Positions 1 to 8,378 of a stretch of 16,849 bases of DNA are shown one piece after another. How positions within the stretch are numbered: position 1 is the stretch's first letter; each line of letters opens with the position of its first letter. This stretch comes from Candidatus Sumerlaeota bacterium (GTDB lineage Bacteria > UBP6 > UBA1177): NCBI GenBank assembly GCA_007136595.1, contig SLGQ01000346.1, positions 1-16,849 of the forward strand. Reading direction: 5' to 3'. The translations under genes were made by a program, and so were the position numbers. The notes beneath the pieces are model-generated. The model had not been told where the DNA came from. It worked only from the letters and a program-made list of their open reading frames with translations, and searched no databases.

Positions 1-307
1 TATATTTTTTACCATGACTTGACACAATATCAACACAAACCGCTATGTCTCCAAGCAGAAACGGTGCATATTCAAATCCTTCTCCATCGGAAAAAGCAAA
101 AGATATGACATCTGTAGCTCTGTCTATTCCCCGGTATTCCCTGTTCATTCTTCTTATTTCATCTTTTCCTGTAAAAAGGATTGTGATCTCGTAAGGGTCA
201 CCTGCTTTTTTTCCGCAAGATTTTAATGTGGTTGAAACTGCTTTTCTTATCTCTTTTTTATCGGGAAAGTGTTCCCGTGATATGTAGTTAATTATACACA
301 GCTTCAT
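1..307 (-). CDS. ybeY: Endoribonuclease YbeY (rRNA maturation factor), 5' part only
   Basis: Reading from the ATG at 307 gives about 102 residues before the window ends, so the C-terminal part is missing. Two family hallmarks are visible: YRGIDRATDVISFAF (family pattern: YR..d..TDVLSF) and a following LLGDIAV (family LGDI.I). YbeY is a zinc metallo-endoribonuclease that acts in 16S rRNA 3' maturation and ribosome quality control. Its zinc-binding HxxxHxxxxxH motif would lie beyond position 1 and cannot be checked. The gene starts 12 nt after the upstream HD-phosphodiesterase stop and has no clear Shine-Dalgarno sequence, so it may depend on translation of that gene. A pgpH-ybeY neighbourhood is also known from Bacillus (yqfF-yqfG), which supports the call. 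Confidence 0.88.
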   Translation of the reverse strand, partial: MKLCIINYISREHFPDKKEIRKAVSTTLKSCGKKAGDPYEITILFTGKDEIRRMNREYRGIDRATDVISFAFSDGEGFEYAPFLLGDIAVCVDIVSSHGKKY

Positions 308-319
308 TTTTCAAAAATA

Positions 320-2671
320 TTATTTATCAGGATATTCAACACGGGCATGATAAATTCCCGACAAAGTCTTTATACAACTTTCTTCGATCATTTTAAGATC
401 TTTAAGGGTCATGGAACATTCCGAGAACTGATCTTCTTCAAGCTTTTTTCTGATTATATTTTGAACCACATCGGAAATTTTCTGAAAGTTCTTTTCAGGA
501 ATACTTCTCACCGATGCTTCAACACTGTCAGCGATCATAAGCAATGCTGTTTCCCTTGTCTGGGGTTTAGGTCCGGGATATTGAAAAGGTGCTTTACTGA
601 CAGAAGGATCTTCTTTCTTGGATGCTCTGTAAAAATACTCCACAAGGGTTGATCCGTGGTGTTGAGTTACGGCATCTTCAATTTTTTCGCCAAGCCTGTA
701 TTTTCTTGCCAATTCAAGCCCCTTTTTCACATGGTTGATGATAACCATTGAAGACATCGTGTAAGAAGGTAGCTCATCATGGAGGTTTTTTCCCGACTGA
801 TTTTCAGTGAAATACTGCGGTCTTTCAAGTTTACCGATATCATGGAAGTAAGCCATTACTTTGCATGCAAGAGGGCTTACACCGATCTCTCTTGCCGCAA
901 CTTCAACTATTGAACCTACAGTCAAACTGTGCTGGTATGTTCCGTTTGCATAAACTGCCATTTGTTTCATGAGAGGATGGTTTAAAGTTGAATATTCAAG
1001 AAAAGCTATGTCTGTTGTGTATCCGAGCAACCACTCATAAATAGGCACTCCTGCCATAAGAAGCATTCCGCAAAGCATTGATCCTGTAAATGTGAGAAAC
1101 AGTGATCTGGGAATGTTATCAGCGGGGAGTGTTGTATCCATAGTAAAAATTAAAATGGTCAGTACGATCAGTATAAGAGAAAGAAAAAAGCTGACTCTTA
1201 AAATATTGCCTCTTCTTTCGATGTGGGTAACCAGAAAGAGATAACTCATTGATCCTATGAAATAAAAAACAGGGAAATAGTAATTGTCCGGGAACATGAG
1301 AAGCAAAATAAGACTTAATACGGAAAGGTAGCAAATGGCTGTTTCCGTATTTATAAGCAATCTCACTATGGCAACTGCAAAAGGAACCGGAACAAGAAAA
1401 TAGAATATTCTTGAATCAACTGCCCCCATATATTGGCTGAATGCAGTTGAGAAAGCCCCTATCACATCAAAAAGAAGCAAAATAAAAACTGTCTGCAATC
1501 CCATCAGGATAACATCTTTATTGTGATGTCTGAATTTGCTGACAGATTTTTTGAATGCAAGGAATATCACAGATACAATAAGAAGTATGTAAATAAGGTT
1601 ATGTATATAGGTGGCAAGAAAAGATCTCTCTGCCGCCTGTCTTTTCATTTCCCTGAATATCATAATATCTCTGTCAGTAACAACCTCCCCTGCTCTCCTT
1701 ATTATTTCACCGTTTTTTACCCTGAACTCTTCTCTGGGAGCGTTGTTCCATGCTTCCAGTTTTTTCGTTTCTGTCAACTCGGAACTGAAAATAACATTGT
1801 CTTTTACCGCCCAGAAAACAAACATTTCTATCAAACCTAAACCGTCATCTGTAAAAACTTTGCTCTGATCAAGTATTCTCTGGCTGTATTTTATCTCTTC
1901 TCTCAAAGAAAAACCGGTGATAACTTTATTCGTAGGAACAGTAAGCATAGTATCACCTTTTCTTACGGCAATATGTGCAAGCGGATAATCGGCAGGAATC
2001 CCGTCTCTTGTTATGGAGTAGGCATTTATCCTTGACATCACATCTACAACTGCTTTCTGGATCCTCTCACAGAACAGGTTGCGGGACAAAACCGAAAACA
2101 TGTCGGAACTTACCGGAAACCCTACGATTTTATCAAATTCATTTTTATTGTTCCTGAAAAGTTCCATGATCTTTTCATAATAGGGGGATTTCTCCATAAT
2201 CTGAGGTGAAGAGAGGAGTGTGTCTGCATAAAAATCGATAAAATTTTCTGGAAATCCGGGGTTCTTTTCTTTAATGGCATCAAATATCAGCTCTTTTGCT
2301 TTTATACGCATATTGGAAAAAGAACGGTTAATGTTTCTTGCTGAAACTTCTGTGTCTATCGTTTGAAAGTAAAGGGGGACTCTTGCCTGTGCCTCAATAC
2401 GGTTGCTTTGGGTTTTTTCTTCATCAACTACGGAAAAATCCCTGTTTGCACGAATGGAATATCTTATTACCGTACCGACATCACTGTCTGACACCGGATA
2501 TGTAACCAGCAGTGATTCAGGAACAGTTAAAAAGGCGACAATGAATATAAAAACACTGACAATTATTGATCCCGAAACAATATCTTTTTCCCTGAGCCAG
2601 TCTCCGAACTTTATCTGGAATTTATCAAGTCTGCTACTTGAATTGTTTTTTTTGTTTTTTGCCGCACTCAT
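320..2671 (-). CDS. pgpH: 7TM-HD cyclic-di-AMP phosphodiesterase, PgpH type
   Basis: This 783-residue membrane protein has the PgpH layout. A first TM helix lies at about 34-56, followed by a large extracytoplasmic 7TMR-HDED-like region (about 60-345), a bundle of seven TM helices (about 355-570) and a cytoplasmic HD domain (about 575-760). The metal-binding residues of the HD domain are all visible: H581 in YQHSL, H610-D611 in FHDIGK, H647 in NHVKKG, H671-H672 in QHHG and D715 in ADSVEAS. Family members hydrolyse cyclic-di-AMP to pApA and so affect osmotic and potassium homeostasis and cell-wall stress; that activity is inferred here. The start ATG lies 1 nt past the ispD stop, with AGGG about 7 nt upstream, which indicates translational coupling. 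No diadenylate cyclase is in the window. Confidence 0.9.
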   Translation of the reverse strand: MSAAKNKKNNSSSRLDKFQIKFGDWLREKDIVSGSIIVSVFIFIVAFLTVPESLLVTYPVSDSDVGTVIRYSIRANRDFSVVDEEKTQSNRIEAQARVPLYFQTIDTEVSARNINRSFSNMRIKAKELIFDAIKEKNPGFPENFIDFYADTLLSSPQIMEKSPYYEKIMELFRNNKNEFDKIVGFPVSSDMFSVLSRNLFCERIQKAVVDVMSRINAYSITRDGIPADYPLAHIAVRKGDTMLTVPTNKVITGFSLREEIKYSQRILDQSKVFTDDGLGLIEMFVFWAVKDNVIFSSELTETKKLEAWNNAPREEFRVKNGEIIRRAGEVVTDRDIMIFREMKRQAAERSFLATYIHNLIYILLIVSVIFLAFKKSVSKFRHHNKDVILMGLQTVFILLLFDVIGAFSTAFSQYMGAVDSRIFYFLVPVPFAVAIVRLLINTETAICYLSVLSLILLLMFPDNYYFPVFYFIGSMSYLFLVTHIERRGNILRVSFFLSLILIVLTILIFTMDTTLPADNIPRSLFLTFTGSMLCGMLLMAGVPIYEWLLGYTTDIAFLEYSTLNHPLMKQMAVYANGTYQHSLTVGSIVEVAAREIGVSPLACKVMAYFHDIGKLERPQYFTENQSGKNLHDELPSYTMSSMVIINHVKKGLELARKYRLGEKIEDAVTQHHGSTLVEYFYRASKKEDPSVSKAPFQYPGPKPQTRETALLMIADSVEASVRSIPEKNFQKISDVVQNIIRKKLEEDQFSECSMTLKDLKMIEESCIKTLSGIYHARVEYPDK

Positions 2672-2672
2672 T

Positions 2673-3356
2673 TTAAACCCTGTACAAACTTTCAGCTTTT
2701 ATCATATCCAGTGGCTCAGTTATCTTTATGTTACTTTTTGAACCTTCAATTATCTTTATTTTTATTCCCGATGTAAAAACACACCCGGTATCATCGGTGT
2801 ATATCTTCCCATCTTTAAAAGCTCTTTCGTAAGATTCTTTCAACAGATCATACCTGAAGGTCTGCGGAGTCTGAAGATTTCTCAAAGCATCTCTTTTTAA
2901 AACTTCCTCCACAAACCCATTATCTGTCAGAGCAACCGTATCAACTGCCGGAACAGCTACAACTGCCGCACCATACTTGTATGCGGCATCAATTGACTGC
3001 TTTACGGAAGTTTCTTCAACAAACGGTCTTACAGCATCATGAACCGCAACGATCTGTGGAGAAAATTTTTCAAGAGCTTTTAAACCATTATAGACACTTT
3101 CAGATCTTGTATTGCCTCCTTCCACTATCTCGACCACTTTTTCCATATTTTCAAGCTCAGCCGTATATTCATCAATATCTTCTTTCCTGCCGACAAAAAC
3201 AATTCCGTCTATACAGTCGAACAAATTAAATTTATCAACTGTTATCCTGAAAATCTTTTTTCCGGACAGCTCAAGACTCTGCTTAGCCTTCGCAACGCCC
3301 ATTCTTGTTCCACTGCCGCCAGCCATGATAAGAGCAAATACTTTCATAACATACAT
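2673..3356 (-). CDS. ispD: 2-C-methyl-D-erythritol 4-phosphate cytidylyltransferase IspD
   Basis: The 227-residue protein has the IspD nucleotidyltransferase signatures in order: MAGGSGTRMG near the N-terminus (the CTP-binding glycine loop), KQ soon after, VHDAVRPFV in the middle, LQTPQTF, TDDTG and the C-terminal SNIKITEPLD. IspD transfers CMP from CTP to methylerythritol phosphate, the third step of the MEP route to isoprenoids. The usual PKQ after the glycine loop is AKQ here; the functional lysine is kept. An in-frame stop directly precedes the ATG at 3356. The ATG at 3347 (MKVFALIMAGG) is an alternative start, though a weak GGA about 8 nt before 3356 favours the longer form. TarI-type ribitol-phosphate cytidylyltransferases are close relatives, but no teichoic acid genes are nearby. 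Confidence 0.88.
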   Translation of the reverse strand: MYVMKVFALIMAGGSGTRMGVAKAKQSLELSGKKIFRITVDKFNLFDCIDGIVFVGRKEDIDEYTAELENMEKVVEIVEGGNTRSESVYNGLKALEKFSPQIVAVHDAVRPFVEETSVKQSIDAAYKYGAAVVAVPAVDTVALTDNGFVEEVLKRDALRNLQTPQTFRYDLLKESYERAFKDGKIYTDDTGCVFTSGIKIKIIEGSKSNIKITEPLDMIKAESLYRV

Positions 3357-3382
3357 TCATACTATCCATATTCAACGAACAC

Positions 3383-3410
3383 ATTATAGTTTTAACTTCA
3401 ATATTTACAA
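3383..3410 (-). promoter_or_regulatory. Candidate sigma-70 promoter for ispD-pgpH-ybeY
   Basis: On the minus strand a -35-like TTGTAA (3410-3405) is separated by 16 nt from a perfect -10 TATAAT (3388-3383). Transcription would start near 3376 and leave a leader of about 20 nt before the ispD ATG. The 74-bp gap after mmdB is much wider than any gap inside the upstream operon, which fits a new transcription unit. Start sites were not measured. Confidence 0.5.
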
Positions 3411-3430
3411 ATTTTCCTGAAAACCGGAAA

Positions 3431-4576
3431 TTAATAGGGAATAAGTCCGAGTAAAATACCGGCAGCAATTGCAGATCCGATAACTCCGGCAACATTGGGA
3501 GCCATTGCATGCATGAGAAGATGGTTTTCGGGATCTTCCTGCCTTCCCACATGCTGTGCAACTCTGGCACATATAGGAACTGCGGAAACTCCTGCCGCTC
3601 CGATTATGGGGTTGATCTTTGAATCTTTGGAAAGAAATATGTTCATTATCTTTGCAAACATAATTCCTCCGGCAGATGCAACTATAAAAGCAAGAGCACC
3701 CAAACCGAAGATCTTGATAGAATCCATGTTGAGGAAGTGTTCCGCCGCTGTTGAAGCACCTACTGTAAGACCGATAAGTATTGTTGCGATATCAACCAGT
3801 GCATTGGAACCTGTCCTTGCAAGACGGTCTGTCACTCCCGATTCCTTAACAATGTTACCTGCCATCAACATCCCTATCAGCGGAAGAGCTTCCGGAACAA
3901 TAAGAGCACACAAAATAAATGCAACTACAGGAAAAAAGATCTTTTCTTTCTGAGAAACCTTTCTTGGCGGTTTCATCTTTATTTTCCGTTCATTTTTTGT
4001 AGTAAGCAAATATATTACCGGCTGCTGTATCACAGGAACAAGTGCCATATAAGAGTAAGCTGCGATAGCTATAGGTCCAATGAGATGAGGAGCCATTAAA
4101 CCTGATATATAGATGGATGTAGGTCCGTCAGCACCACCGATAATTCCAATTGCAGCAGATTCCTGAATTGTAAAACCGAGAAAAAATGAAATCAGAAATG
4201 CGGCAAAAATGCCGATCTGGGCTGCTCCTCCTATAAGTATCAGCTTAGGATTTGATATCATATATGAAAAGTCGGTCATTGCTCCTATTCCGAAAAAAAT
4301 GAGCGGAGGATATATTCCGAGTTTAACACCGGAATAGAAATAGTACATCACGGAACCTTCATCATAGACACTGATGCTTGCTCCTGCCGCAGCAGGAATG
4401 TTTCCAAGGAGGATACCGAAACCTATAGGTAAAAGCAGTAACGGTTCCCAACCTTTTGAAATAGCCATGTAGATGAACAAAACACCTATGATGATCATTA
4501 CAACATTTCCCCATTCCAGATGGGCAAACCCTGTCGTATTGAAGAAATATTGAAAATTTTGAAGTAGAGCTTCCAT
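3431..4576 (-). CDS. mmdB: Na+-translocating methylmalonyl-CoA decarboxylase beta subunit (OadB/MmdB family)
   Basis: This 381-residue integral membrane protein belongs to the OadB/MmdB/GcdB family, which decarboxylates carboxybiotin and couples this to Na+ export. The family core IIGGADGPTSIY holds the essential aspartate (D150 here). Other conserved segments are GNIVKESGV, NALVDIATILIGLTVG, NPIIGAAGVSAVPICARVAQ and HAMAPNVAGVIGSAIAAG. Several hydrophobic helices cover most of its length, beginning at about 25-40. It starts 9 nt after the biotin-carrier stop with a good AGGAGAGG site, and it is the last gene of the operon. Sequence alone cannot separate the oxaloacetate, glutaconyl-CoA and methylmalonyl-CoA versions of this subunit; the mutase and epimerase upstream decide for methylmalonyl-CoA. 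Confidence 0.93.
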   Translation of the reverse strand: MEALLQNFQYFFNTTGFAHLEWGNVVMIIIGVLFIYMAISKGWEPLLLLPIGFGILLGNIPAAAGASISVYDEGSVMYYFYSGVKLGIYPPLIFFGIGAMTDFSYMISNPKLILIGGAAQIGIFAAFLISFFLGFTIQESAAIGIIGGADGPTSIYISGLMAPHLIGPIAIAAYSYMALVPVIQQPVIYLLTTKNERKIKMKPPRKVSQKEKIFFPVVAFILCALIVPEALPLIGMLMAGNIVKESGVTDRLARTGSNALVDIATILIGLTVGASTAAEHFLNMDSIKIFGLGALAFIVASAGGIMFAKIMNIFLSKDSKINPIIGAAGVSAVPICARVAQHVGRQEDPENHLLMHAMAPNVAGVIGSAIAAGILLGLIPY

Positions 4577-4585
4577 TTGCCTCTC

Positions 4586-5005
4586 CTAACCTATTACGAA
4601 AAGTGATTCGTTCTCCTGAACATTGTCACCTTCTTTTACATTTACTTCCTGAACAGTTCCTTCAAAAGTGGAGTTTATGTCATTTTCCATTTTCATTGCT
4701 TCCATAACTGCAATTTTCTGTCCAATTTTAACTTCATCTCCAACCTTGACATCAATTTTAATTATAAGTCCCGGCATCGGAGCTTTTATGCTGTTTACAA
4801 CAACTTTTTTCAGTTCCGGCTCAGACTCTTTTTTTCCTCCAGATGGAACAGGTCTTGGAATCGTGAGTTGGGGAGCACTTTCCGGATAGTTTATCTCCAC
4901 ATCGAACACTTTTCCATTTACTTCAACTTTTGCACTTTTCACCTGAAAGTCTTTGACTTCCACCTTGTACTCTTTTCCGTTTATTTTAAAATCATATTTC
5001 TTCAT
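4586..5005 (-). CDS. mmdC: Biotin carboxyl carrier subunit (gamma) of methylmalonyl-CoA decarboxylase
   Basis: The protein has 139 residues. Its C-terminal half is a biotinyl domain with the classic VMEAMKMEND loop, and K105 is the biotinylated lysine. An N-terminal segment of about 40 residues (MKKYDFKING onward) resembles the assembly region seen in carriers of Na+-pump decarboxylases, and a proline-containing linker (about 41-65) joins the two. It shuttles the carboxyl group from the carboxyltransferase to the membrane beta subunit. The ATG follows the delta-subunit stop by 3 nt, and its AGAGGTG ribosome site overlaps the end of that gene, so translation is probably coupled. A biotin ligase must be encoded elsewhere. 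Confidence 0.93.
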   Translation of the reverse strand: MKKYDFKINGKEYKVEVKDFQVKSAKVEVNGKVFDVEINYPESAPQLTIPRPVPSGGKKESEPELKKVVVNSIKAPMPGLIIKIDVKVGDEVKIGQKIAVMEAMKMENDINSTFEGTVQEVNVKEGDNVQENESLFVIG

Positions 5006-5008
5006 TTT

Positions 5009-5458
5009 TCACCTCTTTTTATTCAAATGCCATTTATCAAATGCGGCATTCTGTCTGGTTTTTGCATAAGTGACCCACCCGGAATTTTCGATAAGATGTT
5101 CTGTCAATATAACAGGGTCTGTAGTTTTATCCTGAATAAATAAGTGGAGCGCCGTAAAAGCTGCGGTTATCTCATCATCATCAATATCTGCCATGATATT
5201 TGATCCGGTTTCACCTTTTTCTACAAGTTCCTTTTTTTCCTCTTTAGCCGGGGCTTTGAGGAAAAGTTTATCTTTCAGGGCAACTATTTTATCTATCCAG
5301 ACAAATTGTGTCAGAACAAACGCCAGAATTCCAAGAGAAAACAGGACAACCGATATACCGATGACAGGAAGCATTAAAACAAGCACATCATCGGGCGGTC
5401 TTTCAGCAGTTGCCAAAACCGCTTCTGAAACATTTACCAAGCTGGAAACATTGAACAT
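5009..5458 (-). CDS. mmdD: Decarboxylase small membrane subunit (OadG/MmdD family)
   Basis: The protein has 149 residues. One strong TM helix (about 24-52) is followed by a charged linker and a C-terminal patch DIDDDEITAAFTALHLF, typical of OadG/MmdD delta subunits, which end in an acidic-alanine helix. The tail then has WVTYAKTRQNAAFDKW, matching the W...(G/T)R tail of the family. This subunit is thought to hold the carboxyltransferase and membrane beta subunit together. The ribosome site GGGAGGTG lies 5 nt from the ATG, 17 nt after the mmdA stop. Family members are poorly conserved, so the call rests on TM topology, tail pattern and position between alpha and carrier subunits. Confidence 0.85.
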   Translation of the reverse strand: MFNVSSLVNVSEAVLATAERPPDDVLVLMLPVIGISVVLFSLGILAFVLTQFVWIDKIVALKDKLFLKAPAKEEKKELVEKGETGSNIMADIDDDEITAAFTALHLFIQDKTTDPVILTEHLIENSGWVTYAKTRQNAAFDKWHLNKKR

Positions 5459-5475
5459 TTACACCTCCCTTCTCA

Positions 5476-7011
5476 TTAAAGCGGGATGTTGCCATGCTTT
5501 TTAGCAGGCAGATCATCACTTTTAGTTATGAGCATTTCAAGAGCTTTAATGAGTCTCGGTCTAGTCATTTTCGGCTCAAAGATATCATCAATGTAACCAT
5601 GTTGTGCCGCAATATATGGATTTGCAACAGTTTCATTGTATATCTCTTCCTGTTCAGCAAGAAATTTTGCTTTATCTTCAGCGGCATCAAGTTCTTTTTT
5701 CATCAATATTTCAACAGCTCCTTTTGCACCCATAACGGCTATCATAGCTGTGGGCCAAGCATAGTTAAGGTCGGTTCTGAGGTTTTTGGAAGCCATTGCA
5801 AGGTATGCGCCACCGGTTGACTTTCTTGTCACCACTGTGATTTTGGGAACAGTTGCTTCACTGTAAGCATAAAGCATTTTTGCACCGTGACGGATAACAC
5901 CGCCATATTCCTGTCCTGTTCCGGGAAGAAAACCGGGAGTATCAACGAAAGTTATCAACGGAATATTGAATGAATCACAGAATCTTACAAATCTCGCAGC
6001 TTTTGATGATGAATTTATATCCAGACATCCTGCAAGTACATTCGGCTGATTTGCCACAACTCCGACACTTCTGCCGTTAAGTCTGGCAAAACCTATAACC
6101 ATATTTGTTGCGTAAAGCGGCTGAACTTCCAGAAAATCACCGTTATCAAATATCATTTTCACGAGATCTCTTACATCATATCCTTTGTTCATATTCAAAG
6201 GAACTATGTGGTTCAAAGCTTCTTCCGCTCTGTCATAGGGATCATTGCACTCTACCAGCGGAGGATCTTCCATATTATTTGAAGGAAGGTAACTTAAAAG
6301 TTCTTTTATAGCATTAATGCTGTCGTCCTCAGTTTTATGGGCAAAATGTGCTACGCCCGATTTTGTCATGTGAACAGTTGCACCGCCAAGCTGGTCTACA
6401 GTAACATCTTCATGTGTTACAGCTTTTACAACTTTGGGTCCTGTCAGAAACATATATGAATTCGTGTCTGTCATGAAAACAAAATCTGTAAGAGCCGGAG
6501 AATAAACAGCACCACCGGCACAAGGTCCGTAAACTGCCGATATTTGTGGAACAACACCGCTTGCAAGAGTATTTCTCTTGAATATTTCACCATATCCGTT
6601 AAGAGAAAGAACTCCTTCAGGAATGTTTGCTCCACCCGAATCGTTAAGTGCGATGACAGGAGCTCCCACTTTCATTGCCATATCCATAACTTTACAGATC
6701 TTTTCACCTACAATTTTACCGAGAGATCCACCTGCTACCGTAAAATCCTGAGCAAACACAAAAACTTTTCGTCCGTTTACAGTTCCATAGCCTGTTACAA
6801 CTCCGTCACCGACAGGAGCTCCCGGTTTTGCACCGTGTCTTAAAGCGTCGAACTCTTCAAAACTGCCGTCATCAAGAAGCCTCTGAATTCTCTCTCTGGC
6901 AGTGAGTTTTCCTTTCTCATGCTGAGCTGCGATCCTTTTTTCTCCGCCACCTAGTTTTCCCTGCTCTTTTTTTGCTCTTAAAAACGCCAGTTTTTCTTCA
7001 ATGGTTACCAT
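5476..7011 (-). CDS. mmdA: Methylmalonyl-CoA decarboxylase carboxyltransferase (alpha) subunit
   Basis: The 511 residues match the usual length of MmdA/PccB carboxyltransferases with two crotonase-like halves. The first half shows NDSGGANIPEGV, GYGEIFKRN, GPCAGGAVYSPALTDF and SGVAHF. The second shows VANQPNVLAGCLDI, SSSKAARFVRFCD, FVDTPGFLPGTGQE and AWPTAMIAVMGAKGAVE. It moves the carboxyl group from (S)-methylmalonyl-CoA to biotin on the carrier, releasing propionyl-CoA. No biotin carboxylase gene is near, while beta, delta and carrier subunits follow at once, so the Na+-pump decarboxylase reading is preferred over propionyl-CoA carboxylase. The ATG has GGAG about 7 nt upstream and lies 18 nt after mce. 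A usual RKxYGGAY segment reads RKSTGGAY. Confidence 0.92.
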   Translation of the reverse strand: MVTIEEKLAFLRAKKEQGKLGGGEKRIAAQHEKGKLTARERIQRLLDDGSFEEFDALRHGAKPGAPVGDGVVTGYGTVNGRKVFVFAQDFTVAGGSLGKIVGEKICKVMDMAMKVGAPVIALNDSGGANIPEGVLSLNGYGEIFKRNTLASGVVPQISAVYGPCAGGAVYSPALTDFVFMTDTNSYMFLTGPKVVKAVTHEDVTVDQLGGATVHMTKSGVAHFAHKTEDDSINAIKELLSYLPSNNMEDPPLVECNDPYDRAEEALNHIVPLNMNKGYDVRDLVKMIFDNGDFLEVQPLYATNMVIGFARLNGRSVGVVANQPNVLAGCLDINSSSKAARFVRFCDSFNIPLITFVDTPGFLPGTGQEYGGVIRHGAKMLYAYSEATVPKITVVTRKSTGGAYLAMASKNLRTDLNYAWPTAMIAVMGAKGAVEILMKKELDAAEDKAKFLAEQEEIYNETVANPYIAAQHGYIDDIFEPKMTRPRLIKALEMLITKSDDLPAKKHGNIPL

Positions 7012-7029
7012 TTCAAATCTCCGTTTATA

Positions 7030-7431
7030 CTAATGTTTCTCTTCTGTAAGTTCCAGCAGAACCTTTGTTTCCTTTGGATGGATGAAAGCTATTTTTGTTC
7101 CATGAGCACCGTTTCTGGGCACTTCATCTATCAATCTTATCCCTTTTTCCTTCATCTCTTTAAGGTCTTTTTCAATATCGTCACTGCTTACCGAAATATG
7201 GTGCATCCCCTCACCCCTTTTTTCAATGAATTTTGCAACGGGGCTATCCGGAGCAGTCGGCTCAAGAAGTTCTATCCTGCTTTCACCAATGTCAAAAAAA
7301 GCAACTTTAACTTTCTGATCTTCAACAACTTCTTCACCACTGTACTCAAGACCGAGAACATCACGGTAAAGGGTTATAAAATCCTGAATACTGTTTACAG
7401 CTATACCGATGTGATTGATCTTTCTTGTCAT
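7030..7431 (-). CDS. mce: Methylmalonyl-CoA epimerase
   Basis: This 133-residue protein of the vicinal-oxygen-chelate (glyoxalase) fold has two beta-alpha-beta modules. Putative metal ligands are H7 (INHIGIAV), a histidine of the HHIS pair (77/78) and E127 near the C-terminus (LLELTE); IELLEP at about 53-58 is the family's end-of-module strand. It interconverts (R)-methylmalonyl-CoA made by the mutase and the (S)-form used by the decarboxylase, so it bridges the two enzymes encoded on either side. Its ATG overlaps the meaB stop as ATGA, a sign of translational coupling. Confidence 0.93.
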   Translation of the reverse strand: MTRKINHIGIAVNSIQDFITLYRDVLGLEYSGEEVVEDQKVKVAFFDIGESRIELLEPTAPDSPVAKFIEKRGEGMHHISVSSDDIEKDLKEMKEKGIRLIDEVPRNGAHGTKIAFIHPKETKVLLELTEEKH

Positions 7432-8378
7432 TTGTCACTCCACTCAATTTTTAATTTTTCATCAAGTTCTTTCAAAGCTTTATACGGGTTCGATCTTCCC
7501 GCACTGAACTCGAGTGTCCAGTTTTGGAAGATACCTCTTTCTTCTAAAATAGCAAGAATATTCCCCCCTATTCTATCGAGAGCCATCTGTTTAAATTGAC
7601 TGGACAATCTATCCGCTTTTACATTTGTCCCGTAATTTTTAAGCCAGATATCTCTATCCGATATTTTTTCCATAACATCTTTTATTCCGGTGTTTTCGGT
7701 TGCCACTGTTTTGACAACCGGCGGTTCCCACTCAAGTCTGTGACGGTTGAGATTGATTATCATGTTGATTTCCGCAACAAGTCTTTCAACTCCGTCTTTA
7801 TCGGCTTTATTTATAACAAAGATATCAGCTATTTCCATGATCCCTGCTTTAAGTGCCTGAACATCGTCACCCATTCCGGGGACAAGCACAAGTAAAACTG
7901 TATCTGCAATGCTCATTACATCAATTTCACTCTGCCCGACTCCTACTGTCTCAACAATAAGAACATCAAATCCGGAACTTTTCATAAGATTAAGAATATC
8001 TATTGTTGCAGGTGCAAGTCCGCCGAGACTGCCGCGACTCCCCATTGAGCGGATAAAAACACCGGGGTCTGTAGCATGATCGCCCATTCTGATACGGTCA
8101 CCGAGAATTGCCCCTCCTGTAAATGGGGAAGAAGGGTCAACTGCAACTATTCCCACAGTTTTACCAAGTCCCCTGTACTCTTTGATTATTCTGTCTGTAA
8201 GAGAACTTTTTCCTGCTCCGGGAGGACCTGTTATTCCTATTACGACAGTTTCTGAATTTTCTTTATAGATATTTTTTAAAACATCTTCTGCACCAAGTCT
8301 GTCATTTTCAATTTTTGTAATAAGTTTTGCAAGATCACGGAAATCAAATTTAAGTTTGTTATCCATCCTTTCTGACAT
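7428..8378 (-). CDS. meaB: Methylmalonyl-CoA mutase-associated G3E GTPase MeaB
   Basis: The protein has 316 residues, a typical length. Visible motifs are the P-loop GPPGAGKSS (51-59), the family stretches VAVDPSSPFTGGAILGDR and FIRSMGSRGSLGG, a Walker-B-like VETVGVGQSE (142-151) and the guanine-specificity NKAD (190-193). MeaB gates cobalamin loading and protects methylmalonyl-CoA mutase from inactivation during turnover. The start at 8378 overlaps the B12-subunit gene by 20 nt. The ATG at 8366 is less likely because the AGAAAGG before it directly abuts the codon. Its position between the B12 subunit and the epimerase fits a dedicated mutase chaperone. Confidence 0.95.
   Translation of the reverse strand: MSERMDNKLKFDFRDLAKLITKIENDRLGAEDVLKNIYKENSETVVIGITGPPGAGKSSLTDRIIKEYRGLGKTVGIVAVDPSSPFTGGAILGDRIRMGDHATDPGVFIRSMGSRGSLGGLAPATIDILNLMKSSGFDVLIVETVGVGQSEIDVMSIADTVLLVLVPGMGDDVQALKAGIMEIADIFVINKADKDGVERLVAEINMIINLNRHRLEWEPPVVKTVATENTGIKDVMEKISDRDIWLKNYGTNVKADRLSSQFKQMALDRIGGNILAILEERGIFQNWTLEFSAGRSNPYKALKELDEKLKIEWSDK

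Noticed and set aside
3412..3430. Terminator after mmdB
   Set aside because: TTTCC/GGAAA can pair around an 8-nt loop, but the stem is short and AT-rich and is not followed by a T run. It lies beside a likely ispD promoter.
3495..3953. A 152-codon plus-strand frame opposite mmdB
   Set aside because: It is antisense to conserved membrane-helix coding sequence and has no ribosome site or recognisable domain.
5476..7011. Propionyl-CoA carboxylase beta subunit
   Set aside because: The sequence family fits, but no biotin carboxylase is nearby, and the next three genes are the delta, biotin-carrier and beta subunits of a Na+ decarboxylase.
7033..7599. A 188-codon plus-strand frame opposite mce and meaB
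   Set aside because: Both minus-strand genes there have clear catalytic motifs and tight operon spacing. The opposing frame has low-complexity, hydrophobic composition with no motif or ribosome site.
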